Assembly: GCF_005925325.1 (NCBI RefSeq)
Contig: NZ_SRMP01000002.1
Coordinates: 772,541 to 836,540 of the forward strand
DNA: 64,000 nucleotides
Direction: 5' to 3'
Source: Pedobacter helvus
GTDB lineage: Bacteria; Bacteroidota; Bacteroidia; Sphingobacteriales; Sphingobacteriaceae
In this document: positions 25,725-35,620 of the stretch, one piece after another
Layout: the number at the start of each line of letters is the position of its first letter
Position numbering within the stretch: position 1 is the first letter of the stretch
The notes under the pieces: model-generated
Told to the model about the DNA's origin: nothing
Databases searched by the model: none
The model's input: only the letters and a program-made list of their open reading frames with translations
Program-made: the position numbers and the translations under genes

Positions 25725-28700
25725 TTATTTACGGATCACTCTAGTATGTAATACGCCTGCATTTCCGGATAGTTGTAAGATGTACGTTCCGCTTGGAAGA
25801 TTTGCGATATCGAAATTACACTGGGCATTACCCGATGCAATACTTTGTTCCATCAAAAGTTTGCCATGTATACTGATTAGCTGTGCTTTTTGATATTTAT
25901 TAGCTTCAAAATCCACAGTGATCTTACCCGCAGTAGGGTTAGGATATACACTTAACGCTGCATTAGCAATTTGATAGTCAACAGCTTTTTCACCGATAAT
26001 AGTTTCTTTTCCGTCCAAATCTACCTGTACCAATCGGTAATAGTTCCATCCTTTCAAGGGGCTGTTGTCTAAGTGGTTGTAATATTGAATAACATTTGAA
26101 TTCACTTTACCATTAATAGTCTTCAAAATATCAAACTGCTTTCCGTTGCCACTTCTATAGATATCAAAACCTTTGTTGTTGGTTTCAGATGCTGTAGCCC
26201 AGCTCAATTGGATGCCATCATTTTGTTTTTTTACTTCTAGATATTTCGCTATCGTTACCGGCAATGGATTTGAACTTACCGTTAAGACTGCGTTGTTTGA
26301 ATAGGCGGCTGGGATGCAGGTTCCATTAACCACTAACCGATATAGAAATCCACTCATTTCAACAGTTGCCCCTGTAATAGTCAAGGTTGCGGTAGTGGCG
26401 TTGCTATACACACCACCATTGCTAATCGCATTAAAACCAGCCCCTTCATCTACCTGCCATTGATAACCAGTAGCACCGCTTGCTGTCGCGGAAAAGGTAG
26501 TATTGTTTCCTGCAATAATCATACTGTTTGAAGGTTGTGCGGTAATGGCCGGGGCAACATTTACAGTAAGGGCTGCATTGTTAGAAACTGCTAAAGGTGT
26601 ACAAGTTCCAGTAGCTATCAAACGATACAGGTATCCGTTCATTGCAGCGGCTGCGCCAGTAATGGTCAAGGTCGCGGTAGTAGCATTGCTATACACACCA
26701 CCGTTGGTAATAGAAGAAAAGCCAGCACCCTGATCTACTTGCCATTGGTAACCAGTGGCGTTACTTGCTGTCGCAGAAAAAGTAGTGTTAGCTCCTGCAC
26801 AAATAATACTGCCAGAAGGTTGTGCGGTAATGGCTGGAGCAGCATTTACGGTAAGGGCTACATTGTTAGACGCTGCTGAAGGTGTACAAGTTCCAGTAGC
26901 TATCAAACGATACAGGTATCCGTTCATTGCAGCGGTTGCGCCAGTAATGGTCAAGGTTGCGGTAGTAGCATTGCTATACACACCACCGTTGGTAATAGAA
27001 GAAAAGCCAGCACCCTGATCTACTTGCCATTGGTAACCAGTGGCGTTACTTGCTGTCGCAGAAAAGGTAGTGTTAGCTCCTGCACAAATAATACTGCCAG
27101 AAGGTTGTGCGGTAATGGCTGGAGCAGCATTTACGGTAAGGGCTACATTGTTAGACGCTGCTGAAGGTGTACAAGTTCCAGTAGCTATCAAACGATACAG
27201 GTATCCGTTCATTGCAGCGGTTGCGCCAGTAATGGTCAGGGTTGCGGTAGTAGCATTGCTATACACACCACCGTTGGTAATAGAAGAAAAACCAGCACCT
27301 TGATCTACCTGCCATTGGTATCCTGTTGCATTGCTGGCAGTGACACTGAAAGTGGTAATCCCACCCGCACATACACTGCTGTTGCTTGGCTGTGCGGTTA
27401 TTGAAGGAGCGATATTTACAGTACCAGTAACCGCTACGTTTTTATTCGGTATACCAGTAGAGGAAATGGTGATGTTCCCACTCGGAGTTCCTGAAGCGGT
27501 ACTTGCCAAACGAGCATAGATTGTATATGTAGATACGGATCCTCCTGAAGGTACGAAGCTGATATTGTTAGAATAAGAGCCTCCTGCCGATGTGCTAATT
27601 TCATATCCGGTAGGCGCAGAAACCAAAAGGTTCGCAGTTAAACCTCCTGCAGAAATGGTAAAACTTTGTGGTGTAGAAGCACTATTTGCACAGGTAGAAA
27701 AGGCATTTAGGGCAGTGGTAGATACGATAGATCCCCCAGGTTGAGTAATCGTTACCGTTTGCGTCTTAGTGCAGCCACCGCCTGGTGTACTGTCGGTAAT
27801 GGTCACCGTATAAGTTCCGGCAGACAAGTTGTATCCAGTGGCTGCTGTGCCTCCTGAAGGCGACCACGAATAAAAATATGGAGCAGTACCTCCCGATACC
27901 GATAAGGTAGCCGAGCCATTGTTACCTCCATAAGTACTCACATTACTTTGCGATTGTACAGCGCTAGTAAGCGTGTTTACAACTACTGTAGCAGTACCCG
28001 CTGCACTGGTAGCACCACTTACTGTCACTGTTACATTGTAGGTTCCCGCCATTACCGCTGTTACATTGGTAATTGTTGGGTTCTGTACCGTAGAAAGGAA
28101 ACCATTCGGTCCCGACCAAGTATAGGTAGCTCCCGCAACTGTAGGCGTACTTAGGTTAATGGTATTTCCAGCGCATACTGGACTATTGCTTGATGCTGTA
28201 GGAGTTGCGGGTGTCGCAATGGCTGTTCCAACTCGTACATTATTTAGTGTCCCCCAAGATATAATACCTCCTTGTCTATAGATCCTTACTTCGTCTACAT
28301 TCTTAAAGATACCGGTCAATGGAGCACCTTCTCTTACTTGGGCGTAGGAAGTGGTAGTGTTTCCTACAAAGTTTACAGTCCCTAATGAACTGCCATCACG
28401 AAAAGCTTCTACTACAAAGATGTATCCGTCTCCAAATTCATCTCCGAAGTCCCCCCAATCTAAAAAATCTACTCCTTTGAAACTAAATTCAGCTCCATTG
28501 GCCGAGCGCACAGACCAGCCGAAGTGTTCTACGTCCTGACCATAGGTCAAAATGGCTGGATATCCCGGCCAATTAGGCTGCGAACCATCATGGTATTCAA
28601 TTGGATAGGTGGTTAATTTCGCTCCGCTACTATTAATAGGCAAAATTTGGATGTCAAAATCCGTGATGGCAGTAGAACCGCCAGTTCCATCGGTGGCAAC

Positions 28701-28844
28701 ATTGTTCACAAACCCATTAGTGCTGGTGAAACTAAGCGTTGGGTTGCTACTTAAGGTTTGTGATCTAGCCACATGGTTAAAAAAAGTGAAACAGCAAATA
28801 AATGCCAGTATTGCTTTGCATAAAAAGGGTAAAAGTTTATTCAT
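25725..28844 (-). CDS. Large secreted Ig-like repeat protein with T9SS type A sorting domain
   Basis: A 1039-residue cell-surface or secreted protein. Signal peptide to about residue 29; a unique beta-rich N-domain (about 30-205; HFGWSVRSANGAEFSFKGVDF); several PKD/Ig/SprB-like modules (about 210-480; CAGNTINL, GTYTVTITD); four successive 95-residue Ig-like repeats (about 479-858), each with ITAQPS, CAG, GYQWQVD, GGVYSNATTATLTITGA and LYRL; a linker module (about 860-955; LSWATASETNNKGFDIYRS); and a C-terminal sorting domain (about 965-1039; VYPNPTAGKITVDF ... LPSGTYILQLS). Such domains direct export through the gliding-type IX secretion system and surface anchoring. Ligand unknown; an adhesin is a reasonable guess. 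Confidence 0.9.
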   Translation of the reverse strand: MNKLLPFLCKAILAFICCFTFFNHVARSQTLSSNPTLSFTSTNGFVNNVATDGTGGSTAITDFDIQILPINSSGAKLTTYPIEYHDGSQPNWPGYPAILTYGQDVEHFGWSVRSANGAEFSFKGVDFLDWGDFGDEFGDGYIFVVEAFRDGSSLGTVNFVGNTTTSYAQVREGAPLTGIFKNVDEVRIYRQGGIISWGTLNNVRVGTAIATPATPTASSNSPVCAGNTINLSTPTVAGATYTWSGPNGFLSTVQNPTITNVTAVMAGTYNVTVTVSGATSAAGTATVVVNTLTSAVQSQSNVSTYGGNNGSATLSVSGGTAPYFYSWSPSGGTAATGYNLSAGTYTVTITDSTPGGGCTKTQTVTITQPGGSIVSTTALNAFSTCANSASTPQSFTISAGGLTANLLVSAPTGYEISTSAGGSYSNNISFVPSGGSVSTYTIYARLASTASGTPSGNITISSTGIPNKNVAVTGTVNIAPSITAQPSNSSVCAGGITTFSVTASNATGYQWQVDQGAGFSSITNGGVYSNATTATLTITGATAAMNGYLYRLIATGTCTPSAASNNVALTVNAAPAITAQPSGSIICAGANTTFSATASNATGYQWQVDQGAGFSSITNGGVYSNATTATLTITGATAAMNGYLYRLIATGTCTPSAASNNVALTVNAAPAITAQPSGSIICAGANTTFSATASNATGYQWQVDQGAGFSSITNGGVYSNATTATLTITGAAAAMNGYLYRLIATGTCTPLAVSNNAALTVNVAPAITAQPSNSMIIAGNNTTFSATASGATGYQWQVDEGAGFNAISNGGVYSNATTATLTITGATVEMSGFLYRLVVNGTCIPAAYSNNAVLTVSSNPLPVTIAKYLEVKKQNDGIQLSWATASETNNKGFDIYRSGNGKQFDILKTINGKVNSNVIQYYNHLDNSPLKGWNYYRLVQVDLDGKETIIGEKAVDYQIANAALSVYPNPTAGKITVDFEANKYQKAQLISIHGKLLMEQSIASGNAQCNFDIANLPSGTYILQLSGNAGVLHTRVIRK
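26269..27408 (-). repeat. Four tandem 285-bp coding repeats
   Basis: Within the T9SS protein gene, a 285-bp unit (95 codons) occurs four times. The middle two copies are nearly identical at the DNA level, and the one closest to the 3' end of the gene is the most diverged. This suggests recent unit duplication or gene conversion and possible copy-number change. Confidence 0.9.
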
Positions 28845-28874
28845 ATAGGGTCATTTAAAGTTTAATGTTTTTTC

Positions 28875-28886
28875 AGTACGTACTGT
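28875..28886. repeat. 12-bp perfect palindrome upstream of the T9SS gene
   Basis: CAGTACGTACTG lies about 30 bases upstream of the T9SS protein start codon (28844). It may be a regulator binding site; no promoter box is clear around it. Confidence 0.35.
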
Positions 28887-29164
28887 GGTATCTGCAAAGA
28901 TTGTTTTTCCCTTGCATGATAAATACATAAGTTTTAGCATCTGGATGAGTTCCTCATATGTTTTGTGAAAAAATCTCAGTGCTTTGAGTTAATGATGAAA
29001 TGGTAATTTCGGTCGCAGGGTATTGCATATAGAGGAGCGTTAAATTAAAGTGAGCGTAAATCATTTGTATACAGCTATAAAAGTAACTTATTTTTTTCTG
29101 TTTACAACATTTTGGAATGATTTACTTCAGCAACTTAAAAAGATCATACTAAGCCAAAAAGATT

Positions 29165-29660
29165 TTCCCTATGCTCGGTGTTATCACCGTTACCATCTGG
29201 GTTTAGTAGTGTTCTAGGTTGGTGATAACACCAACCTAAGGAATAATCCACACTATTCCCTCTCATTTTCAAGGAGAGGGTTAGGGAGAGGTTTTCTTCC
29301 AAAAATCACCCTGGGCACAACTGCAGGATTTCTTCAGAATTTTCCCTATGGTCAGTGTTATCACCGTTACCATCTGGGTCTAGTGGTGTTCTAGGTTGGT
29401 GATAACACCAACCTAAGGAATAATCCACACTATTCCCTCTCATTTTCAAGGAGAAGGTTAGGGAGATGTTTTAGGAAGCTAATTAGCCAGAGTTAAAACC
29501 GCAAGGCCTAATGTCCAGCTTGCTTCGGTAGGGAGGATGTATAAGCGGTAGTACTTCCCTATGGTCGGTGTTATCACCGTACCATTTTGCGACAAATTCA
29601 AAACAACCAATAACCGCTTATTAAAATCAGCCCTCGGTTAAAACCGAAGGCTATCAATAA
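29165..29660. repeat. Duplicated intergenic repeat block (177-bp period) and degenerate modules
   Basis: The 28845-29768 gap has no gene. 29165-29341 and 29342-29476 are tandem copies 177 bases apart, each starting TTCCCTATG, carrying GGTGTTATCACC and GGTGATAACACC arms and then the CTCTC/GGAGA inverted repeat. A truncated third copy of the ATCACC module is at about 29553-29590. Hairpins with GGTTAAAACC occur near 29484 and 29630. The stretch 28890-29160 is AT-rich and shows nothing recognisable. Confidence 0.8.
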
Positions 29661-29768
29661 AAGCGGACAACTAAAACCGAACCTCGATCCTAAAAAAAAA
29701 CTAAGAGTTTAGTTATGTCGAAAGTTTTTAAGATATTTACCTCAAATTCAATTCACATTTTAAACCCA

Positions 29769-30839
29769 ATGATGAGAAATTTATACCTAACGATAATGCT
29801 GCTTTGCAGTCTGGCCAGTTTCGGACAAGGAATTTACGATGGACCTTACGTATCCTATGAAGAGGGCAAGGTTTGGATCAGGAGCATAGCTAATGGCACT
29901 GTCATCAAAACTGAGCTCAAAGACAAAAAAGTTCGGGTGAACTTTGCCGATCCAGTCTTAAATTTCTCGGTTTCCCTAAAGAAGTCACTACAGAACGAGC
30001 CAGCTGTTTTCGCTCAGCCCTCGAAAATGTTCGTAGTTTCAGATATCGAAGGGCAGTTTGTGGGCTTTAGAAATTTACTGTTGGCAAACAAGGTGATTGA
30101 TGAGCAATACAATTGGACTTACGGAAAGGGGCATTTGATCATCTGTGGCGATCTGTTCGACCGCGGACTTTCGGTAACTGAAACCATTTGGTTCATCTAT
30201 AAGTTAGAGGAATTGGCGAAGAAAGCGGGTGGATATGTGCATACCATTTTAGGAAACCACGATATCATGAACCTTTCAGGCGATCTGCGTTATGTACAGC
30301 CCAAATACATGGAGAGCGCAAAGCTGATGGAGGTAGACTACATGACCTTATATGATAAAAACTCAGAACTGGGAAGGTGGCTGCGTACAAAAAATACCAT
30401 CGAGAAAATAGGGGATAACCTTTGTATGCATGCAGGTGTTTCGCCAATCATCAATGAGCTGGGTCATTCAGTTGCGCAAATCAATACCTTATGCCGTCCA
30501 TTTTATGATCAAGTAAAGCAACTTCAGGGAGTGGGCGATCCGAAGATCGACCCTTTTTTTAAGGGCAAAAGTTCGTTGTTTTGGTACCGCGGATATTTCT
30601 TTGAGCCAAAAGCTACCGAGGTAGAGGTGACAAAGACCTTAGACATATTTAATGTGAAGCGTGTAATTGTAGGACATACCATTGTTAAAGGAAATGTGGC
30701 TTTCTATTATGGTGGCAAGGTGCTAGGCATAGATGTGAACCGTCATGGAGGCGACCATCAAGCGGCCGTGTTCGAAAATGGGGAATGGTTTGCAGTAAAT
30801 GAAAAAGCGGAAAGAAGGAAGATTGTTTTTAATGATTAA
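29769..30839 (+). CDS. Secreted PPP-like metallophosphoesterase
   Basis: A phosphatase-fold protein of 356 residues from the ATG at 29769. The signal peptide MMRNLYLTIMLLCSLASFGQ favours this start over one 18 codons upstream. Metal motifs of the PPP/calcineurin superfamily are in order: VVSDIEGQF (D-x-x-G-Q variant of DxHG, about 88-96), CGDLFDRG (about 126-133), LGNHD (about 160-164), MHAGVSP (about 222-228) and VGHTIVKG (about 302-309). This resembles bacterial Shelph-type phosphatases, which dephosphorylate phosphotyrosine-like substrates in vitro; here Glu replaces the His of the first motif. The periplasm is the likely location. Confidence 0.85.
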   Translation: MMRNLYLTIMLLCSLASFGQGIYDGPYVSYEEGKVWIRSIANGTVIKTELKDKKVRVNFADPVLNFSVSLKKSLQNEPAVFAQPSKMFVVSDIEGQFVGFRNLLLANKVIDEQYNWTYGKGHLIICGDLFDRGLSVTETIWFIYKLEELAKKAGGYVHTILGNHDIMNLSGDLRYVQPKYMESAKLMEVDYMTLYDKNSELGRWLRTKNTIEKIGDNLCMHAGVSPIINELGHSVAQINTLCRPFYDQVKQLQGVGDPKIDPFFKGKSSLFWYRGYFFEPKATEVEVTKTLDIFNVKRVIVGHTIVKGNVAFYYGGKVLGIDVNRHGGDHQAAVFENGEWFAVNEKAERRKIVFND

Positions 30840-30954
30840 TTGCCAATGACCAATAACCTCTCGATGTATCGGGATTATCGATTTGCTCAAAATGAACTAA
30901 TGACCAATTGAACTAATGATCGAAGATTAATAAAGGCATTGCAGGGCTTAGCTT

Positions 30955-31230
30955 TTCTTGGGTCTGCTCGGGGGCCTGGTTCGTACCTTGTTCGGTGATT
31001 GTTTGCTTAAATGCCCTTTAAAGCGAGGTTGCGCCGAACAAAGACCAAAGAAGTACCGAAGAAAAGGGCTTTTATTCCTCCGATTTAGCGGAGCAAGCTC
31101 TCTCATTTTCAAAGCCAGTACCGAACTTGCTTCGGTAGAGAGGTTTTTTCCCTATGGTCGGTGTTATCACCGTTACCATCTGGGTTTAGTAGTATTTTAG
31201 ATTGGTGGTAACACCAACCTAAGGAATAAA
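30955..31230. repeat. Repeat block with TTGTTCGGT/ACCGAACAA hairpin and palindromic modules
   Basis: Between 30840 and 31295 no gene is supported. A module runs from GGTCTGCT (about 30960) through GTTCGTACCTTGTTCGG, CCCTTTAAAG and CCGAACAAAGACCAAAG to about 31070; close relatives lie at about 36652-36768 and 37188-37300. It is followed by CCTCCGATTTAGCGGAG and CTCTC/GAGAG elements, then a GTGTTATCACC ... GGTGGTAACACC module (31146-31230). Confidence 0.75.
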
Positions 31231-31295
31231 GGAGTTGTTAGTACGTGTTGCAACTACGCTAGCTCGTTGCTTGAAAAGAAAATTAACCTAATGTT

Positions 31296-31496
31296 TTAAG
31301 ATGGGATCAATGAAAGGTCAATACCCAGTTTCGTAAACTCAAGTGTTCCTTTTTGGGTAATGTAATAATTTTTATCGGTAGCATGATGTTTTGCTAGCCA
31401 GCCTTTTGCTACAAATTGTTCCAATAACAAATTACCTAGTTTTCCGCCAATGTGTTCATAGCATAGTTTGGCAATTTTATCCTCAGCTGCTTTCAT
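31296..31496 (-). CDS. Small protein resembling the C-terminal wing of ArsR-type regulators
   Basis: A 66-residue protein (MKAAEDKIAKLCYEHIGGKLG...). The pattern CYEHIGGKLGNLLLEQFVAKGWL...YYITQKGTLEFTKLGIDL matches the C-terminal extension of a class of ArsR-family regulators (C-Y-D-H-L-A-G-x-LG ... LT-x-x-G ... LGID), but the upstream helix-turn-helix part is absent. A TAcaTTTG box on the minus strand about 20 bases upstream (near 31515-31522) suggests it is transcribed as it stands, so it may be a real stand-alone domain, not a decayed end. An ATG seven codons upstream (31517) is possible but would overlap that promoter. Confidence 0.6.
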   Translation of the reverse strand: MKAAEDKIAKLCYEHIGGKLGNLLLEQFVAKGWLAKHHATDKNYYITQKGTLEFTKLGIDLSLIPS

Positions 31497-31776
31497 AACT
31501 GTTTCGTTTTTAATCAAATGTAGCTTAACTTGTTTAATCGCTAGATGATCTGCATCACCTTATTTTGTGATGGTTGGCGCATGTGCTACGCTTCTAGTGC
31601 CTTACTGGTGCGCTGTCTTGTACGTTGTTAGGTTTAAGTAAAGTTCTGTCAAAAAATACTGAAGCATTAACAGAGGGTTCACTTAACTAGCAGGACAAGC
31701 ATTTGCAAAACTCAAAGTCTTCCTCTAGCTTGCTTTAGCTAAATATTTGTGGTTCCACTGCCAGTCCATCACAACT

Positions 31777-32067
31777 ATGACCTCACTACCCGAAGACATT
31801 ACTAGTAAAATAGCGCAGCTTTTTCACAGTGCTGCGGATAGACAACAAGTGCAAGAACTTTTGCTCACACTGTGGACCATACCGCTCAATGTAGGTGCCG
31901 ATCAATTGGCTAGAGGTATCCTGATTTTGTCTAACGGCCAAATGGAAGAAGTTGAAAAGATATTTGCATCCAACTTTTACGGCGATCCAAGAGATGTGAT
32001 TTTAAATGCAGAGATTAAAGACGGAAAACCAGGGCATTATTTCAATCTGCCTTTTCGCAATAATTAA
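31777..32067 (+). CDS. Hypothetical protein
   Basis: A 96-residue acidic helical protein starting MTSLPEDITSKIAQLF; a longer frame to 31747 is open but adds ten unlikely residues. Segments QQVQELLLTLWTIPLNVGADQLARGILILSNGQMEEVEKIF and DPRDVILNAE look globular; no signal peptide or membrane helix. I do not recognise the family. It is followed after 3 bases by a strong terminator, which supports that it is a real expressed gene. Confidence 0.6.
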   Translation: MTSLPEDITSKIAQLFHSAADRQQVQELLLTLWTIPLNVGADQLARGILILSNGQMEEVEKIFASNFYGDPRDVILNAEIKDGKPGHYFNLPFRNN

Positions 32068-32070
32068 ACA

Positions 32071-32102
32071 AAATGCCGTAGAATAAAACCTACGGCATTT
32101 TT
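32071..32102. terminator. Terminator between convergent genes
   Basis: AAATGCCGTAG (32071-32081) pairs perfectly with CTACGGCATTT (32090-32100) over an 8-base loop. T and A tracts on the two sides allow termination from both directions (31777 gene and the T9SS amidase). Confidence 0.9.
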
Positions 32103-32116
32103 AACAATCATTAATG

Positions 32117-35038
32117 CTAGTTTTTGATGATCTTTTTTACTAGGGGTATATTACCGTTCAATTTTAATAAGTAGATGCCCGAAGCTACATTGTTTAAACT
32201 GATCGCTGTTTTCGTTGTTGAACTATCTAATGAGATTTGTTTCAATATTTTACCATTGCTATCTATCAACTGTATTTGATGATATATACCTGCCACAAAC
32301 GCAACGTTAACGATATCTTGCGTTGGGTTTGGATAAATTTCTACTTTGTTATCAGTTAAAGACACATTCACTACGCGTGTCCCTAAATCTGTTATTTTAC
32401 CGTCAAAATCTTGTTGTGCTAATCGATAATAATTAATCCCATTAACTGGTTTTTTATCATTAAAAACATAATTATTACCCGTTGTTGTATTTCCAAAACT
32501 TGCAACGCTACCAACAACATTAAACTGTTGCCCATCCACCGATCGGGAGATGATAAATTCTTTATTATCCGTTTCAGCAGCGGTTTGCCACTGTAATTTA
32601 ACAACTCCCGTGTGCTGCAGTGTTGCCTTATAGTCAAGAAGTGTAACTGGTAAAGTTACCTCGAAATAGGTCAATGCTTTTGCCGTAAAAGCTGTAATTT
32701 GTGCTTGAGGTGCAGTTTCCAGTGGGAATGCAAGATAAATAATTGCACCAGGGACTGTTCCCGAGCCAAATGTACCTTTATAGGCAACTCCGCCAAAAAG
32801 TCCTGCGGTATTATACTTTAAAATAGATGTTGCGCCGCCGAAAGGGCTAATATTATCAGGAAATCTTGCTAAATAACTCTCTCCAGGGTTTAGCGTTGTC
32901 CCCTCAAATAGACTTCCGACTACGCCCGACACAGGATAGTCTGCGGCCGCGCCGTCGCCAATATAAGTAGCCTTCAAATAATTATTCATAAAATCTTTAT
33001 CGTACTCACCTGCACCAGACCGCCCTAAACTGTATGCGATTTCTGATCCTGTAATGAGCAGTTTTCCTCCACTATCCAAAAAAGCTTTAACTTTTGTCTT
33101 ATTTGTTCCGTTAAAAATTTTGTCAGCGGTAGAATCGTCACCAGTAAACCATAACACCATATCGTAGTCACTTAATAAAATGGTTCCTGCGTCTATCATC
33201 TCGTCGACAGCAGAATTAATTCGCATGGTGGCATTATCTCGCAACGTTTCGAAATAAATGGCAGCAAAATTATGCGATCTTGATTTGTAGTCGTTAACTC
33301 GATCAAATGCATCAACAATAAGCACTCTTGGCCCCGTCGTAACATTTACAGTTCTGCTATAAACATCGCTTGGAGCACTTTCAACATCGGGATTAACGCC
33401 ATTTGGAACTACTGCGGTAAGTTTAAAATGGACCGGAGTGTTTGTAGGCACCACTAAAAATTGGCTTGGGTTTAAACTGATACTTGTGGTGGTGGCTGTT
33501 AACGTAGATTCATCAGCAGCTAAAGCCCAACCACTAAAATCGTCATCTAAAGCATAATATAAGCGATATCCTTTTAATGTAGGCTCGGTATTGGCTTTCC
33601 ACGCTGCATTTACTACATTAGAAGTTCCTGTACCTGTGATGTAGTATAGCGTTGGTAATGAAACTGACGGAATTATAACGCCGCCGGCAATTCTGCTCAA
33701 TAAATTTGTCCAACGTGCAGCAGTCAAATTGGGGCAATCGGTAGCTTTAACATCACTATGGCCATAGATGCCACGGTCCCCATTAACTCCCCTTCTAACT
33801 CTTGGAATGTTATTTCTATTACAAACATCTATAGCTAGGTTTGCCGCTGCAACTAGCATGGGTTCGCTATCCCACATGGCCAGGTTGGTAGCTAAAACTT
33901 CATGCTCTGTACTTACGCCTGCACCATTCCATTGTGGCTGACCAGTTACACCTTGTGCATAAGCTCTGTCGCTTTCTCTCACTACCTGCGATATTTCGCC
34001 ATCAGAATTTCGAATTGCATAATGAGCGCTCACTGATGAACTGCAATTACTAAACCAAGATATGGCACCAGCATAAGTTCCGGTTGCCATATAATGAACA
34101 AAATAGTAATCGATGTTATAGCCGTTTCGCCCCGAACCATAGTTGCAAGTAGTAAGTCTGTTGATTGCAGTTGGATAATCGGTGCTTGTACCAGTAACAT
34201 TTTGAACACTTCTATTTGTTTTTTCAGGTGCGTTTTTATATTCAGGAATAGTTATGGGCTGAGCGTCAATTTGAATGATTTCTCTCCAAAGCGATACCGT
34301 TTTACTTCCGTTTTTGATCACATTGTAAAAACTTGTGGCTAGCGAAGTCTTCATTTCTTCGTTGCTTAAACCCGTCAAATCTCTTGTTGCCTCAAACCAA
34401 TCTGCTAAATTAGCTGATGTAGGTTTGCCTTTTTGATAATAGGCTAATAGCGCAGCTGCGGCTCTAATATTTGCTTTGGCTTCATTTTTTATATCCTCAA
34501 TATTTAAATTAGTCAAACTTGCAGCAAGTGTAATTTGTTTATTATAATCCGATTCAATTAAACCCATCATTCCGTAAGAACCATAAAAAGAGGGGCCTGT
34601 TTGTGCCCAATTGCTTTGTACCTGGGCGGCAGCTTTCAATATAATTGCAGGTACTCGAAATTCAGCCGCAGCGTCATCAATATATTTTTCTGTTGTGGCC
34701 ACAGACGGGTGCGGACGATTTAAAATTTCGGCTAGGCGTTCATGGTCTTCGCCACCATGATCATATTCAATAACTACTCCTTGGGTTTTAGCCGATTGAT
34801 TTTGTTTTTCTATCGCAGCTTTCCGGTCGCGGTCGGTATTTGAAAGAAAGTCGTTCATGGCTCTTTGCAAAAACACATCACCATTTCCATAGACACGTTT
34901 TTTTATTGGCGAGCTTAAATTTTTATCTACCAATTTAATCAAATCTTCGTTGGTTCTTTTGACTTGTGCAGTGGCGCTACTTGATACTGCAAAAACAAAA
35001 ACAATAGTGGTTAAGATAAAAGGTAATTTTCTTCTCAT
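32117..35038 (-). CDS. Secreted N-acetylmuramoyl-L-alanine amidase with lysozyme-like N-domain and T9SS sorting domain
   Basis: A 973-residue secreted protein. Signal peptide MRRKLPFILTTIVFVFAVSSSATAQ; a lysozyme/transglycosylase-like helical domain (about 115-225; VPAIILKAAAQVQSNW...YGSYGMMGLIES...NIRAAAALLAYY); an Amidase_2 domain (about 285-450; VHYMATGTYAGAISWF, SAHYAIRNSDGEISQVV, STEHEVLA, IYGHSDVKATDCPN with His, His and Cys zinc ligands); an Fn3-like module (about 465-570); a DUF4350/GATase-like domain (about 570-800; ILIVDAFDR, DYDMVLWFTGDD); and a sorting domain (about 890-973; IYPNPTQDIVNVAF, GIYLLKLNG). It would cut peptidoglycan stem peptides outside the cell. The expected catalytic Glu of the N-domain appears as Gln (AQVQSNW). 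Confidence 0.88.
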   Translation of the reverse strand: MRRKLPFILTTIVFVFAVSSSATAQVKRTNEDLIKLVDKNLSSPIKKRVYGNGDVFLQRAMNDFLSNTDRDRKAAIEKQNQSAKTQGVVIEYDHGGEDHERLAEILNRPHPSVATTEKYIDDAAAEFRVPAIILKAAAQVQSNWAQTGPSFYGSYGMMGLIESDYNKQITLAASLTNLNIEDIKNEAKANIRAAAALLAYYQKGKPTSANLADWFEATRDLTGLSNEEMKTSLATSFYNVIKNGSKTVSLWREIIQIDAQPITIPEYKNAPEKTNRSVQNVTGTSTDYPTAINRLTTCNYGSGRNGYNIDYYFVHYMATGTYAGAISWFSNCSSSVSAHYAIRNSDGEISQVVRESDRAYAQGVTGQPQWNGAGVSTEHEVLATNLAMWDSEPMLVAAANLAIDVCNRNNIPRVRRGVNGDRGIYGHSDVKATDCPNLTAARWTNLLSRIAGGVIIPSVSLPTLYYITGTGTSNVVNAAWKANTEPTLKGYRLYYALDDDFSGWALAADESTLTATTTSISLNPSQFLVVPTNTPVHFKLTAVVPNGVNPDVESAPSDVYSRTVNVTTGPRVLIVDAFDRVNDYKSRSHNFAAIYFETLRDNATMRINSAVDEMIDAGTILLSDYDMVLWFTGDDSTADKIFNGTNKTKVKAFLDSGGKLLITGSEIAYSLGRSGAGEYDKDFMNNYLKATYIGDGAAADYPVSGVVGSLFEGTTLNPGESYLARFPDNISPFGGATSILKYNTAGLFGGVAYKGTFGSGTVPGAIIYLAFPLETAPQAQITAFTAKALTYFEVTLPVTLLDYKATLQHTGVVKLQWQTAAETDNKEFIISRSVDGQQFNVVGSVASFGNTTTGNNYVFNDKKPVNGINYYRLAQQDFDGKITDLGTRVVNVSLTDNKVEIYPNPTQDIVNVAFVAGIYHQIQLIDSNGKILKQISLDSSTTKTAISLNNVASGIYLLKLNGNIPLVKKIIKN

Positions 35039-35262
35039 AGCATATGTTTTAGTTAGGTTTATTAAAAATCATGCAAAAAAGAGCATGCTTGTGGTTTGTA
35101 AGTAACTGATTCATAGTATAAGTCTAAGAATTATAAATTAAAAATGCAACTTAATGCAGTTTTATATTTTAAATAACTTAAAAAACCGCAAATAAAAATC
35201 TTTGAGATTGATAAGTTACGCTCTACGCAATAACCAGCGATATTCATCATCCTTACTTTTGC

Positions 35263-35410
35263 GTCATCCTGGACTTGCGCCGCACTTGCTTCGGTATAGT
35301 TCGGGATCTTAAAGCGATAGTATTTACGCCACGCCATGTCCCCTTTGATGTTATCGGAGAGTTTATCCCGATTTATAGGGAGGGGTGTAAAGGATTTAGC
35401 TATGGCCGGG
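35263..35410. repeat. Degenerate intergenic repeat module
   Basis: The 35039-35620 gap is mostly AT-rich and empty. It contains a GTCATCCTGGACTTG...GGGATCTTAAAGCGATAGTATTTAC module (about 35263-35328) followed by a weak purine/pyrimidine inverted repeat up to about 35410. Short open frames here are not gene-like. Confidence 0.6.
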
Positions 35411-35620
35411 GGAGGAATTTACTTTTCCAAATAGTAATCCATTTCTAAATGGTCATCTTAAATATTTCTTTATACTGTCTATTCCCAATCTGATCGGGAA
35501 GCTTTCCTGTAATTCGGAACAATAGAAGGATTTAACCAAATAATTACACCTTCTGTAGAAAATTTCCTTGAGCCTTATGGAAAACTGCACTACTTGGCGT
35601 CTTAATACAAACGAAAGCAG

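Noticed and set aside
26503..27519. Four long plus-strand open frames opposite the T9SS protein
   Set aside because: They repeat with the 285-bp period of the minus-strand gene and are frame shadows of a low-stop repetitive sequence.
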